From Novosphingobium aureum (lineage in GTDB: Bacteria; Pseudomonadota; Alphaproteobacteria; Sphingomonadales; Sphingomonadaceae), in assembly GCF_015865035.1 (NCBI RefSeq), contig NZ_JADZGI010000001.1, forward strand, positions 744,001 through 808,000: a stretch of 64,000 nt of DNA. Reading direction: 5' to 3'. This document shows, piece after piece, positions 26,681-35,265 of this stretch (the first letter of the stretch is position 1; every line of letters starts with the position of its first letter). Below the pieces are notes generated by a model that searched no databases, was not told the origin of the DNA, and was given only the letters and a program-made list of their open reading frames with translations. The translations under genes and the position numbers were made by a program.

Positions 26681-28418
26681 CGCTGTCGCCGCGCCTGCCG
26701 CTGCCGGCACCCAGGCCGATGGCGAGGTCGTACGTCCGAGCAAGGCGGACACCGCCTTCGAGAAAATCTATACCGAGGAATGGGACTGGCGGCAGAGCCT
26801 GTGGGCTCCCGACGAGGACAATCCGCAGGCGGGGCCTGCGCTCCCCGACGTAGGCCGGCAGGCGCAGGCGGCCAAACTGGCGCGCTGGAGCGAGGTGAAG
26901 GCCAGGCTCGCGCGTATCGACAAGGCCGCGCTCTCGCCCGCGAATCGCATCAACTTCGCGGTCTACGAGAACCAGATCGACGCGCTTCTGATCTCGCAGC
27001 AGTACCGCGACTACGAGAAACCCTTCAATGCCGATACCAGCTTCTGGGCCAATCTGGCGAGCTGGGTGCGTGAGCCGGTCAAGGACGAGAAGGCCGCGCG
27101 CGGTTTCCTGACGATGATGCGCGACATCCCGCGCTACTACGACCAGCAGATCGTCAACATGCGCGCCGGGATCGCGCGCGGCTTTACCGCACCGCGCGTG
27201 ACGCTGGCCGGTCGCGATGCCGGGATCGAGCAGGTGGTCGAGGCCGGGGCGAGCGCGGACAACGTGTTCTACACGCCCTTCGCCGACCTGCCTGAGACGA
27301 TCCCCGAGGCGACGCGCAAGCAGCTTCAGGCCGAGGCGCTCGAGGTCATCGGCAAGGATGTCGTGCCCGCGCACGCGAGGCTGCTTGCGTTCATGCGCGA
27401 CGAATATACGCCTGCAGCACGCACCTCGCTCGCAGCTTACGAGCTGCCCGAGGGCAAGGCCTACTACCGCTCGAAGATCCGCGAATTCGTGACGCTCGAC
27501 AAGAGCCCCGAGGAGATCCACCAGCTCGGTCTTGCCGAGATGGCCAAGATCCGTGCGCGCATGGATCAGGTCATGCGTGAGGTCGAGTTCGAGGGCACGC
27601 TCGGCGAGTTCTTCGAGCACCTGCGCACCGACCCGCAGTTCTATCCCAAGACCCCCGAGGAACTGCTCTATCGTGCGGCCTGGATCGCCAAGAGCTTCGA
27701 TGGCAAGGCCTCGCAGTTCTTCGGCCACCTGCCGCGCAGTCGCTTTGCGATCAAGCCGGTGCCGGACGACATCGCCCCGTTCTATACCGGCGGGCGTGGC
27801 GGTCCGGGCATCTATCTCGTCAATACCTACGACCTGCCCTCGCGCCCGTTCTATTCGCAGGTCGCGCTGACCCTGCACGAGAGCGCGCCGGGGCATGCCT
27901 TCCAGATGCCGCTCGCTGCCGAGAACGAGAACCTGCCCGCGTTCCGGCGTGACACGTATCTCTCGGCCTATGGCGAGGGCTGGGCGCTGTACTGCGAGGC
28001 GCTGGGCGAGGACATGGACATGTACGAGACGCCCTACGACCTGTTCGGCATGCTCAGCTACCAGGCCTGGCGCGCATCGCGTCTGGTCGTGGACACCGGC
28101 ATTCATGCCAAGGGCTGGACCCGCAAGCAGGCGCAGGACTACCTGCGCGACAACACCGCGCTCTCCAATCACGAGATCGAGACCGAGGTGGACCGCTACA
28201 TCTCATGGCCGGGGCAGGCGCTGAGCTACTACATGGGTGAGCTCGCCTTCCTCGATGCCCGCGCGAAGGCGGAGAAGGCGCTGGGCGCGAAGTTCAACAT
28301 CCGCGCCTTCCACGATGCCGTGCTCGAGATTGGTTCGGTGCCGCTGGCGGTGATCGACGAGCGCGTCGATCAGCTCATCGCCGACGACGGTGTGGGCCCC
28401 TATCCCGACGAGGAGTAA
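26610..28418 (+). CDS. DUF885 family exported metallopeptidase-like protein
   Basis: A 602-residue protein with signal peptide MYPIRLKALALAATALAM and cleavage near residue 29. The DUF885 landmark is TLHESAPGHAFQ, which carries an HExxxxH-type metal site, followed by SAYGEGWALYCEALG with a conserved Glu. DUF885 proteins are thought to be zinc carboxypeptidase-like enzymes, but few are characterised. The start at 26610 gives a proper signal peptide; it overlaps the preceding gene's 3' end by 71 bp. It lies between the Ldh_2 and GH43 genes in one operon. Its context suggests hydrolysis of proline-rich peptides in the periplasm. Confidence 0.85.
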   Translation: MYPIRLKALALAATALAMAPAATDAVAAPAAAGTQADGEVVRPSKADTAFEKIYTEEWDWRQSLWAPDEDNPQAGPALPDVGRQAQAAKLARWSEVKARLARIDKAALSPANRINFAVYENQIDALLISQQYRDYEKPFNADTSFWANLASWVREPVKDEKAARGFLTMMRDIPRYYDQQIVNMRAGIARGFTAPRVTLAGRDAGIEQVVEAGASADNVFYTPFADLPETIPEATRKQLQAEALEVIGKDVVPAHARLLAFMRDEYTPAARTSLAAYELPEGKAYYRSKIREFVTLDKSPEEIHQLGLAEMAKIRARMDQVMREVEFEGTLGEFFEHLRTDPQFYPKTPEELLYRAAWIAKSFDGKASQFFGHLPRSRFAIKPVPDDIAPFYTGGRGGPGIYLVNTYDLPSRPFYSQVALTLHESAPGHAFQMPLAAENENLPAFRRDTYLSAYGEGWALYCEALGEDMDMYETPYDLFGMLSYQAWRASRLVVDTGIHAKGWTRKQAQDYLRDNTALSNHEIETEVDRYISWPGQALSYYMGELAFLDARAKAEKALGAKFNIRAFHDAVLEIGSVPLAVIDERVDQLIADDGVGPYPDEE

Positions 28419-28425
28419 GCAGACC

Positions 28426-30021
28426 ATGAACCGCTATCTTGCAGGCGCGCTTCTCGCGAGTGCGCTGACGATGCCTGCCTGCGCGCAGGATGCCGGGCAG
28501 CCCGCACCGCATGCCAAGGCGCGCAGCGTGACGGCCCCGGGCAACCCTATCCTTGCCGAGGGCGAATACTACTCGACCGACCCGGCGCCGTTCGTCGCTG
28601 ACGACAAGCTGTGGATCCTCGCCGGTCGCGACATGGCCCCGCGCGATGTCAACGACTTCATCATGCCCGAGTGGCAACTGCTCGAGACCGGCGATCCCGC
28701 CTCGGGCAAGTGGACGCACTACCCCGAGGTCGCCAGGCCCCACGACGTCTTCGCCTGGGCCGAGGAGGGGCGCGCCTATGCAGGGCAGATCGTGCAGGGG
28801 CCGGACAAGCGTTTCTACTTCTACGCGCCGGTGATCGAGAAGGATTCCGACGCACCCGATCGCTTCGCCATCGGCGTCGCGGTGGCGGACAGCCCGACCG
28901 GGCCCTGGCGCGACGCGCATCCGCAAGGCCCGATCGTCTCGCAGCGCGTGCCGGTTGCCAACAATATCCAGAACATCGATCCCACCGTGCTGATCGACGA
29001 GGATGGCCGGGTCTACCTGTACTGGGGGACCTTCGGACAGGCCCGCTCGGTCGAGCTGGAACGCGACATGGTCACGGTGAAGGGGCGCGAGCATACCGTC
29101 GAAGGTCTCGAGGGCTTCTTCGAGGCGCCCTGGGTCTTCAGGCGCGAGGGCACCTATTACATGCTCTACGCGGCCAACAAGGCGGGCCCCGGGTCCGAAT
29201 GTACACCGGCAGTCTACCATGCGTGCATCGCCTATGCGACCGCTACGAAGCCCTTCGGGGACTGGACCTACCGCGGCGTGGTGCTCGATCCGGTCTCCTC
29301 CACTACCTCGCATCCCGGTGCGGTCGCCTTCAAGGGGCAGTGGTACCTTGCCTACCATACCGCCGATGCGAAGGAGGGCGGGCATTTCCGCCGCTCGGTG
29401 GCGCTCGACAAGATGGAGTGGGACGACAGCGTCACGCCCGCGCGCATCCGCAAGGTGGTGACGACCAGGCGCCCCGGCCCGGCGCCGCAGCCCACCCGCA
29501 ACCTCGCCGCGAGCGCCTGGGCTACCGCGTCGAACAGCCCGGTGCCGGTGCAGTACTGGATTGCCGCGCTCAACGACGGCGTGACCAAGGCCAGCCCGCT
29601 GCCGCCCGACATGTGGGGCAGCTGGATGCCGGAAAATCCGGAGAGCCAGTGGATCGAGTACCGCTGGGACAAGCCGGTCACCCTTTCGGGATCGCGGATC
29701 TGGTTCTGGAACGACCAGCCGGCGGGTTCCTCCATCGGTGTGGCCCCGCCCGCGAGCTGGCAGATCGAATACTGGGACAAGGCGCGCCGCGCATGGCGCG
29801 CGGTCTCCGCGACCACCCCCTACGGGACCGAACCGGGCAAGTTCCAGACGGTCGCCTTTGCGCCGGTCACCACGCGCTGCCTGCGCGCGGTCATGCAGGC
29901 CTCGGGCAAGGGCGACGAGCATGCCGGCATGGCGGTGCAGGAATGGGAAGCGCTGGGTGACGAAGAGCGCTTGCCGACACCCCGGAGCGCAGCGGTACCG
30001 GCTCCGGAGGCCTGTGACTGA
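28426..30021 (+). CDS. GH43 family glycosidase with C-terminal discoidin-like domain
   Basis: A 531-residue exported enzyme (signal peptide MNRYLAGALLASALTMPACA; a Cys at the end may make it a lipoprotein). The five-bladed propeller triad is Asp52 (STDPAPF, base), Asp185 (NIDPTVLIDEDGRVY) and Glu233 (FFEAPWVF, acid). Residues from about 365 form a jelly-roll domain like F5/8-type carbohydrate modules. GH43 includes alpha-L-arabinofuranosidases and galactosidases. Beside a GH127-type enzyme it could remove the terminal alpha-1,3-arabinose of the extensin tetra-arabinoside, as HypAA does in bifidobacteria; that link is inference. It is the last gene of the operon, 7 bp after DUF885, with a terminator behind it. 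Confidence 0.87.
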   Translation: MNRYLAGALLASALTMPACAQDAGQPAPHAKARSVTAPGNPILAEGEYYSTDPAPFVADDKLWILAGRDMAPRDVNDFIMPEWQLLETGDPASGKWTHYPEVARPHDVFAWAEEGRAYAGQIVQGPDKRFYFYAPVIEKDSDAPDRFAIGVAVADSPTGPWRDAHPQGPIVSQRVPVANNIQNIDPTVLIDEDGRVYLYWGTFGQARSVELERDMVTVKGREHTVEGLEGFFEAPWVFRREGTYYMLYAANKAGPGSECTPAVYHACIAYATATKPFGDWTYRGVVLDPVSSTTSHPGAVAFKGQWYLAYHTADAKEGGHFRRSVALDKMEWDDSVTPARIRKVVTTRRPGPAPQPTRNLAASAWATASNSPVPVQYWIAALNDGVTKASPLPPDMWGSWMPENPESQWIEYRWDKPVTLSGSRIWFWNDQPAGSSIGVAPPASWQIEYWDKARRAWRAVSATTPYGTEPGKFQTVAFAPVTTRCLRAVMQASGKGDEHAGMAVQEWEALGDEERLPTPRSAAVPAPEACD

Positions 30022-30063
30022 AAGTCATTTGCCGGACAAGTTCCTTACGTGAATGGCGCAGGA

Positions 30064-30097
30064 TTGGCGCAATCGGCATGCCGGTTGCGCCATTTTT
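30064..30097 (+). terminator. Intrinsic terminator after the arabinofuranosidase operon
   Basis: TGGCGCAATCGGC pairs with GCCGGTTGCGCCA (one G-U) around an AT loop, followed by TTTTT. It cleanly ends the four-gene unit before the TonB receptor promoter. Confidence 0.9.
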
Positions 30098-30186
30098 GTT
30101 AGGAAATCATGGTTTTGCGGATCTGGCTGCAGGCGCCCTGCGTGTTTCTAAACCATGACAAATACCTTGACAGGCCCCAGATATTA

Positions 30187-30206
30187 TAGTTCGTATACGA
30201 TATAAA
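30187..30206 (+). promoter_or_regulatory. Locus operator before the TonB receptor gene
   Basis: A perfect 10-bp palindrome TCGTATACGA at 30191-30200, with further match TAT on the right, lies 43 bp before the receptor start. A TTGACA hexamer at 30167 precedes it, so a bound protein would cover the -10 or start site. Same core as at 23173, 34290 and 41553. Confidence 0.65.
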
Positions 30207-30243
30207 TGGGGCGATCGAAGCCATTCGGTGAAGGGGAATTAAC

Positions 30244-32958
30244 ATGAGGTTCCGAGGTTTTCTTAAGGTCACCAGTGCGATGGCGCTGGTCTCGATGGCA
30301 GCGCTGCCGACCGTAGCGCAGGCCGCCGTCGGCGATGAGGCTGCAGCGCCCGAGGGTGATGAGCAGATCGTCGTGACGGGCGTTCGCGGTGCCGTCGAAG
30401 AGGCGACCGATACCAAGCGCAAGGCGAAGCAGATCGTCGATTCGATCGTCGCCGAAGACGTCGGCAAGCTGCCCGACAACAACGTCGTCGAGGCGCTCTC
30501 GCGCGTGACCGGCGTGCAGATCGACCGTGCGCGCGGCCAGGGGCAGGGCGTCTCGATCCGTGGCCTCTCCGAAGTGCAGACCACGATCAACGGCAACAAC
30601 ACCAACCTGGGTGACGGCCGTTCGCTGAACCTCGCCGACATCCCGGCCGAACTGCTCAAGCAGGTCGACGTCTACAAGACCCGCAGCGCAGACCAGGTCG
30701 AGGGCGGCATCGCCGGTACCGTCAACGTGGAACTGCGCCGTCCCTTCGATCTCGAGCAGGGCTGGACCATCGCGGGCAGCGTGCGCGGTTCGTACGACGA
30801 TATCTCCGAGAAGGTCAGCCCTTACGGCAGTCTGCTCGTCGCCAATCGCTTCGACACCGGCATCGGCGAGATCGGCTTCCTCGTGAACGCATCGTGGACC
30901 CGCACGATCTACCGCGAGAACTACATCGAGAGCGAGTCCCCGTTCGAGGTCGCGCAGCCCGACGGTTCGAACATCGTCATTCCCTACCGCGCCTACTACG
31001 GCCTCGAGAACGGCAACACCAAGCGCCCCTCGATCAACGCCGTGCTGCAGTGGAAGGCGAGCGACAACCTCGATTTCGTGCTCGAGGGCGGGTACATCGG
31101 TTCGCGTGAGCAGCGTTCGGTCGAGCGCCTCTACGTGCAGGACATGCAGGTGCAGGAACTCAGCGACGTGACACTGATGGACGACGGTCGCACCGTCGCC
31201 TCGGCCACGCTGACGAATGCCAATGGCCTGCCCGCCGGCATCGACACGCAGTACAACTCGTTCCACTCGGACCTGTACACGACCAACTTCGAGGCCAACT
31301 GGCACTCGGACCGTGCAACGCTGCACAGCTCGGTCCAGTACAACTGGTCGAAGGAAGGCAACTACTTCGTCGAGACGATCCTGCGTCCCGAGAACCTCAC
31401 TTCGGCGACCGTAGACTTCAACTCCGACATCTACGGTCGCGGTGCGCCGTCGATCGCCTTCAACGGCGTCGATCTGTCGGACGTTTCGCAGTATGTCGTC
31501 GATCGCTTCCAGGACAACCGTGGCGGATCGAAGAACAAGGAATTCGCAGCGCAGGCCGACCTGACGCTGCGCCTCTCGGACGAGAGCTTCCTGCGCACCT
31601 TGCAGATCGGTGCACGCTACAACCAGCGCGACGTCAGCCGCTACTATGGCTACCGTGATGGCTTCCCGCGCGTCGACGGTACCTTCGCGCCCTTCGAGAC
31701 CTTCCCCGGCTTTGGCGATGCCTCGCTGATCGGGCCGGATATCGGTGGCTCGACCATGCAGTGGTACCGTATCCCGGGTGCGATCAACCTCGCCAATGTC
31801 GCCGACATCCGCGAGTACATCCAGCAGTACGACCCGGGCAACGCAGAGCGCTTTTCGAGCCTCTACCCGCCCAGCGACCAGGGTCAGACGTTCGAATCGA
31901 AGGAAATGAACTTCGCGGCCTACGCGCAGATCAACTATGCCTTCGAACTGGGTGGCATTCCCATCGACGGTCTTGCCGGTGCGCGCTTCACCAATACCTG
32001 GGGTACCTCGACGAGCTACAACTACCGTCCGGGTAACGAGGATACCGAGTGGCGGGACATCGTGCAGGTCTCGCCGGGCAAGGGCAACTACGCCGCGATC
32101 CTGCCGACCGCGACTGCGATCATCCACTTCGATCCCAAGATGCAGCTGCGCCTGTCGTACAGCACCAACGTGTTCCGTCCCAGCTTCTACGATTCGCGCC
32201 CGTTCTACTTCGCCGAGACTCGCGCTACGCCGCCGATCGTCTTCGCCGGTAACCCGAGCCTGAAGCAGCAGCGCGAGCATTCGTTCGATGCCAGCGCGGA
32301 ATACTACTTCGGTCGCGGCGGCCAGATCTCGCTGGCCGGGTACTACAAGAAGGCCACCAACTTCCTGTACTACGATCGCAATGAAGCCGACGCGACGGAG
32401 ATGCTCAATTACGGTATCGATCTCGCCGACTACGATGCCAGCTTCGGCTATGTCGAGATGCAGCGCAACGCGGGCGATGGCACGTTCATCGGCGTGGAAG
32501 GTACCTTCCAGACCTTCTTCGACTTCGCGCCGGGGCTGCTCAGGAACTTCGGTGTCAGCTTCAACGCCAGCCACATCTTCGAGGCACGGATCGAGTATCC
32601 CTACCCCGAGGACTTCCCGGGTGCGTTCGACTCGCCGAACACCTCGAAGTGGACCGCCAACGCCGCGCTGTTCTACGACACGCCGCAGTTCAGCGCCCGT
32701 GTCGCCTACAACTATCGCTCTTCGTACCGCATGGGCATCTGGAACGTGAATCCGGAATACTCGCCCTATCAGGCAGCGACCGAGCGTCTCGATGCGGCGA
32801 TCAACTACACCCCGGTCAAGTTCATGACCCTTTCTCTCGAGGGTTCGAACCTGCTGGGTAACGACGTCTATCGCTATCACGGCAATCAGGAACTGCTGCC
32901 GCTGGGTGTCCGCACTCTGGCCCGCACCGTTCAGGGCAGCGTGCGCTTCCGCTTCTGA
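30244..32958 (+). CDS. TonB-dependent outer-membrane receptor
   Basis: A 904-residue receptor with signal peptide to about residue 27 (VAQA). A TonB box-like segment EQIVVTGVRG is followed by the plug domain (VGKLPDNNVVEALSRVTGVQ; VSIRGLSEVQTTINGN) and a 22-strand barrel ending VQGSVRFRF with C-terminal Phe. The style is that of the Caulobacter/Xanthomonas/sphingomonad group (TIGR01782-like) used for oligosaccharides and other large nutrients. The ATG at 30244 has AAGGGG upstream. Set among glycosidases and peptidases, it probably imports glycan or glycopeptide fragments. It has its own promoter with a locus operator and a terminator-like hairpin after it. Confidence 0.95.
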   Translation: MRFRGFLKVTSAMALVSMAALPTVAQAAVGDEAAAPEGDEQIVVTGVRGAVEEATDTKRKAKQIVDSIVAEDVGKLPDNNVVEALSRVTGVQIDRARGQGQGVSIRGLSEVQTTINGNNTNLGDGRSLNLADIPAELLKQVDVYKTRSADQVEGGIAGTVNVELRRPFDLEQGWTIAGSVRGSYDDISEKVSPYGSLLVANRFDTGIGEIGFLVNASWTRTIYRENYIESESPFEVAQPDGSNIVIPYRAYYGLENGNTKRPSINAVLQWKASDNLDFVLEGGYIGSREQRSVERLYVQDMQVQELSDVTLMDDGRTVASATLTNANGLPAGIDTQYNSFHSDLYTTNFEANWHSDRATLHSSVQYNWSKEGNYFVETILRPENLTSATVDFNSDIYGRGAPSIAFNGVDLSDVSQYVVDRFQDNRGGSKNKEFAAQADLTLRLSDESFLRTLQIGARYNQRDVSRYYGYRDGFPRVDGTFAPFETFPGFGDASLIGPDIGGSTMQWYRIPGAINLANVADIREYIQQYDPGNAERFSSLYPPSDQGQTFESKEMNFAAYAQINYAFELGGIPIDGLAGARFTNTWGTSTSYNYRPGNEDTEWRDIVQVSPGKGNYAAILPTATAIIHFDPKMQLRLSYSTNVFRPSFYDSRPFYFAETRATPPIVFAGNPSLKQQREHSFDASAEYYFGRGGQISLAGYYKKATNFLYYDRNEADATEMLNYGIDLADYDASFGYVEMQRNAGDGTFIGVEGTFQTFFDFAPGLLRNFGVSFNASHIFEARIEYPYPEDFPGAFDSPNTSKWTANAALFYDTPQFSARVAYNYRSSYRMGIWNVNPEYSPYQAATERLDAAINYTPVKFMTLSLEGSNLLGNDVYRYHGNQELLPLGVRTLARTVQGSVRFRF

Positions 32959-32988
32959 TCCGGATCGCACGCTCGTGAAATCTGCGTG

Positions 32989-33027
32989 AAAGGCGGAGTC
33001 GTACCCTCACCGGTGCGGCTCCGCTTT
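32989..33027 (+). terminator. Hairpin between TonB receptor and LecA-like genes
   Basis: AAAGGCGGAG pairs with CTCCGCTTTT (one mismatch) around a long loop that has its own small CACCGGTG fold. It ends in TTTT. It may attenuate readthrough into the two LecA-like genes, which have no obvious promoter of their own. Confidence 0.6.
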
Positions 33028-33061
33028 TGCGTTCGGCACATTCAATCATCGGGAGGATCGA

Positions 33062-33640
33062 ATGCGTTCAACCATTCTTGCCATGGCGCTGGCCGGGACC
33101 GGCTGTCTTGCCACGTCATCCGCCCACGCCAAGGACGTCACCTTGCACGTCGCGGGCAGCACGATGCCCTGGCACCCGGGGGTCAACCGGGACATGGATT
33201 TCGGTATCCACGATGGCAAACGACCAGTCATGCTGTACGGAGCCGATCTCATGGCGGGGAGCACGATTTCGCTGCGCGCCAGCGGCGAGACGACCACGCT
33301 GCCGGGCGGCCAGCGTTTCGGCCCTGACGGACAGATCGACTACGTCACCGAAAAGCGCCCGGGGGGCTCGGGACGGCTGTTTCCAGCCTATTATCTCGAC
33401 CGCAGCGACTACCCCGCGCACCTCAACGCGCTCATCGGTGCCTTCGTGAGTGCCGACGGCAAGGTTATCGGCGCGCCGTTTCTGGTCGGTTCGGCCAGCG
33501 AGCGTGAAGTGCCCGAAGGTGCACAGGCCATCGCCTTCGGTATCAACGACGACGTTTTCGCCGAGAATGAGGGGGAACTCCTCGTGGAGGTCCAACTTCC
33601 CGAGGCGAGTGTGGTCGTCGAACAGGGAGAGGCACAATGA
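33062..33640 (+). CDS. Exported LecA (PA-IL)-like beta-sandwich protein 1
   Basis: A 192-residue protein with a signal peptide (cleavage about residue 23, SAHA). The mature part contains GINDDVFAENEGELLVEV near the C-terminus, resembling the calcium and galactose site region of Pseudomonas LecA (YNDVPGTYGNNSG). Preceding segments ALIGAFVSADGKVIGAPFLVG and EVPEGAQAI also fit that fold. It shares this layout with the next gene, its paralogue. GGGAGG lies upstream of the ATG. Sugar binding is a proposal; here the Asn-Ser-Gly of LecA reads Asn-Glu-Gly, so affinity may be lost or changed. It is probably co-transcribed with the next gene. Confidence 0.7.
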   Translation: MRSTILAMALAGTGCLATSSAHAKDVTLHVAGSTMPWHPGVNRDMDFGIHDGKRPVMLYGADLMAGSTISLRASGETTTLPGGQRFGPDGQIDYVTEKRPGGSGRLFPAYYLDRSDYPAHLNALIGAFVSADGKVIGAPFLVGSASEREVPEGAQAIAFGINDDVFAENEGELLVEVQLPEASVVVEQGEAQ

Positions 33641-34179
33641 AGATCGCCGTTGCACTGATCGCTGCCTTGGCTGCCTGCACCCCCGCCGCGCTCGCGGCGC
33701 GCGAAGTCGCCGTCAGCGTCGACGCTCGGGCCCAGCCCTGGGACGTCGACGCAAACAAGGAGATGAAGTTCGGCAAGGGCGATGGCGCCGCCCCGGTCGT
33801 CGTACCCGGTTTCGAGGACATGGCCGGCGCCAATGTCGCGATCTTTCCGCTGGCAGACGGTGTCACCACTGTCGATGGTCAGCAGGTCGGACCCGAGGGT
33901 GTCGCGGGCGATGTCGCCGATGACCTGCGCATGAAGAAGAAGCGGGTCTACCCCAGCCTCTATACGCCGAAGGTGCTCTACCCGGTCTATCGCCATGCGC
34001 TCATGGCGGTCTTCACCGATGGCGAGGGGCGCCTTGTGGGCAGGCCGTTTCCTGTCGGCAGCGGCGTGCGCGTTGGCGTCCCCGACGATGCGATCGCGTT
34101 GAATCTCGGCTTCAACGACATCACCTTCGAGGACAATTCCGGCGCGATGACGGTCGTCGTCGAGGTCCCCGACGAATGA
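33637..34179 (+). CDS. Exported LecA (PA-IL)-like beta-sandwich protein 2
   Basis: A 180-residue paralogue of the preceding protein, overlapping its stop by ATGA. The signal peptide MKIAVALIAALAACTPAALA ends near residue 20. The C-terminal segment LGFNDITFEDNSGAMTVVVEV keeps NDxxxxDNSG, closer than its neighbour to the LecA Ca2+/galactose site. The central part is basic (RMKKKRVYP). Both proteins also share an N-terminal PW...FG block not in LecA itself. A lectin-like role in holding galactosylated glycopeptides at or outside the cell surface is inferred from context. No enzymatic motif was seen. Confidence 0.7.
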   Translation: MKIAVALIAALAACTPAALAAREVAVSVDARAQPWDVDANKEMKFGKGDGAAPVVVPGFEDMAGANVAIFPLADGVTTVDGQQVGPEGVAGDVADDLRMKKKRVYPSLYTPKVLYPVYRHALMAVFTDGEGRLVGRPFPVGSGVRVGVPDDAIALNLGFNDITFEDNSGAMTVVVEVPDE

Positions 34180-34289
34180 TGCGCAGGCGGGCGATGTCGG
34201 GCGGCGGGCAGGGTGCAGGTGCGCCACTGTCTTGCCGTCTGCAGATTCTTTGCCGCGCTGCAAAAAGCCCTATTGCTAGACCAAAAATA

Positions 34290-34305
34290 ATATCGTATAC
34301 GATAT
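34290..34305 (+). promoter_or_regulatory. Perfect 16-bp locus operator before the deaminase gene
   Basis: ATATCGTATACGATAT is a perfect palindrome 32 bp before the start codon. TTGCTA at 34273 and TATACG at 34296, spaced 17 bp, form a plausible -35/-10 pair, so the palindrome covers the -10. This is the best copy of the element found in the locus. Confidence 0.75.
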
Positions 34306-34337
34306 CTCCATCAGCTAACCCCTAGGAAGAGTTTTTC

Positions 34338-35252
34338 ATGTCAATTGGTTGGAAGGGCGTGTTCCCGGCAGTCACCACCCAGGTGCGCGAGGACATGTCG
34401 ATCGACATCGCCGATACGCAGCGTGTCGTCGATGATCTCATTCGCGATGGTGTTACCGGCGTGATCGCCCTGGGCACCGTGGGCGAGAACAACTCGCTCG
34501 AATACGACGAGAAGGTCGACGTGCTCAGCGGCATCGTGGAAGCCGTGGCAGGTCGCGTCCCGGTCGTGACCGGTGTTTCCGAATACGACACGCGCCGCGC
34601 CGTGCGCTGGGCCCAGACCGCCGAGAAGATCGGTGCCGATGGCCTCATGCTGCTGCCGCCGATGGTCTACGTGCCCCAGTCGCACGAGCTGGTCGCGCAC
34701 TTCAAGGGCGTCGCCAACGCGACCGGCCTGCCGATCATGCTCTACAACAACCCGCCCGCCTACCGTACCTCGATCACCACCGAGGTTCTGGCCGAGCTGG
34801 TCGACGTCGAGAACATCGTCGCGGTCAAGGAATCGGCTCCCGACAGCCGCCGCTTCACCGACGTCAAGAACGCCTTCGGCGATCGCTTCACGCTCTTCGC
34901 GGGTCTCGATGACGTTGCGCTCGAGGGTCTCTACCTCGGCGCGCAGGGCTGGGTCTCGGGCCTGACCAACGCATTCCCGAAGGAATCGGTCGAGCTGGTC
35001 AAGGCCTTCGAGCGCGGCGACCATGCCAAGGCGCTCGAGATCTACCGCTGGTTCATGCCGCTGCTGCACCTCGATGCCGAGCACGACCTCGTCCAGTCGA
35101 TCAAGCTCGCCGAGCAGGTCATGGGCCGTGGCTCGGAGCGCGTGCTGCCGCCGCGCCAGCCGCTGATCGGAGCGCGCCGCGCCGAGATCATCGCCATGGT
35201 GGAAAAGGCCGCAGAGACCCGTCCGGCGCTCGCCGAACCGGCGCTGGCCTGA
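34338..35252 (+). CDS. DapA-family aldolase, candidate 1-pyrroline-4-hydroxy-2-carboxylate deaminase
   Basis: A 304-residue class I aldolase barrel of the dihydrodipicolinate synthase/N-acetylneuraminate lyase superfamily. The catalytic residues are Tyr136 (LYNNPPAY) and the Schiff-base Lys164 (AVKESAPDS); GTVGENNSL is the N-terminal substrate loop. The gene directly before a 4-hydroxyproline epimerase is the classic position of LhpC, which deaminates and dehydrates pyrroline-4-hydroxy-2-carboxylate to alpha-ketoglutarate semialdehyde. A housekeeping DapA is less likely in this context. AGGAAGAG precedes the ATG. It heads an operon with the epimerase and perhaps the S9 peptidase, under the best operator in the locus. 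Confidence 0.85.
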   Translation: MSIGWKGVFPAVTTQVREDMSIDIADTQRVVDDLIRDGVTGVIALGTVGENNSLEYDEKVDVLSGIVEAVAGRVPVVTGVSEYDTRRAVRWAQTAEKIGADGLMLLPPMVYVPQSHELVAHFKGVANATGLPIMLYNNPPAYRTSITTEVLAELVDVENIVAVKESAPDSRRFTDVKNAFGDRFTLFAGLDDVALEGLYLGAQGWVSGLTNAFPKESVELVKAFERGDHAKALEIYRWFMPLLHLDAEHDLVQSIKLAEQVMGRGSERVLPPRQPLIGARRAEIIAMVEKAAETRPALAEPALA

Positions 35253-35265
35253 TAACGGAGCCGCG

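Noticed and set aside
30184..32970. A 928-codon open frame antisense to the TonB receptor gene
   Set aside because: It mirrors the receptor in a GC-rich region, has no family motifs, and the sense protein has full signal peptide, plug and barrel signatures.
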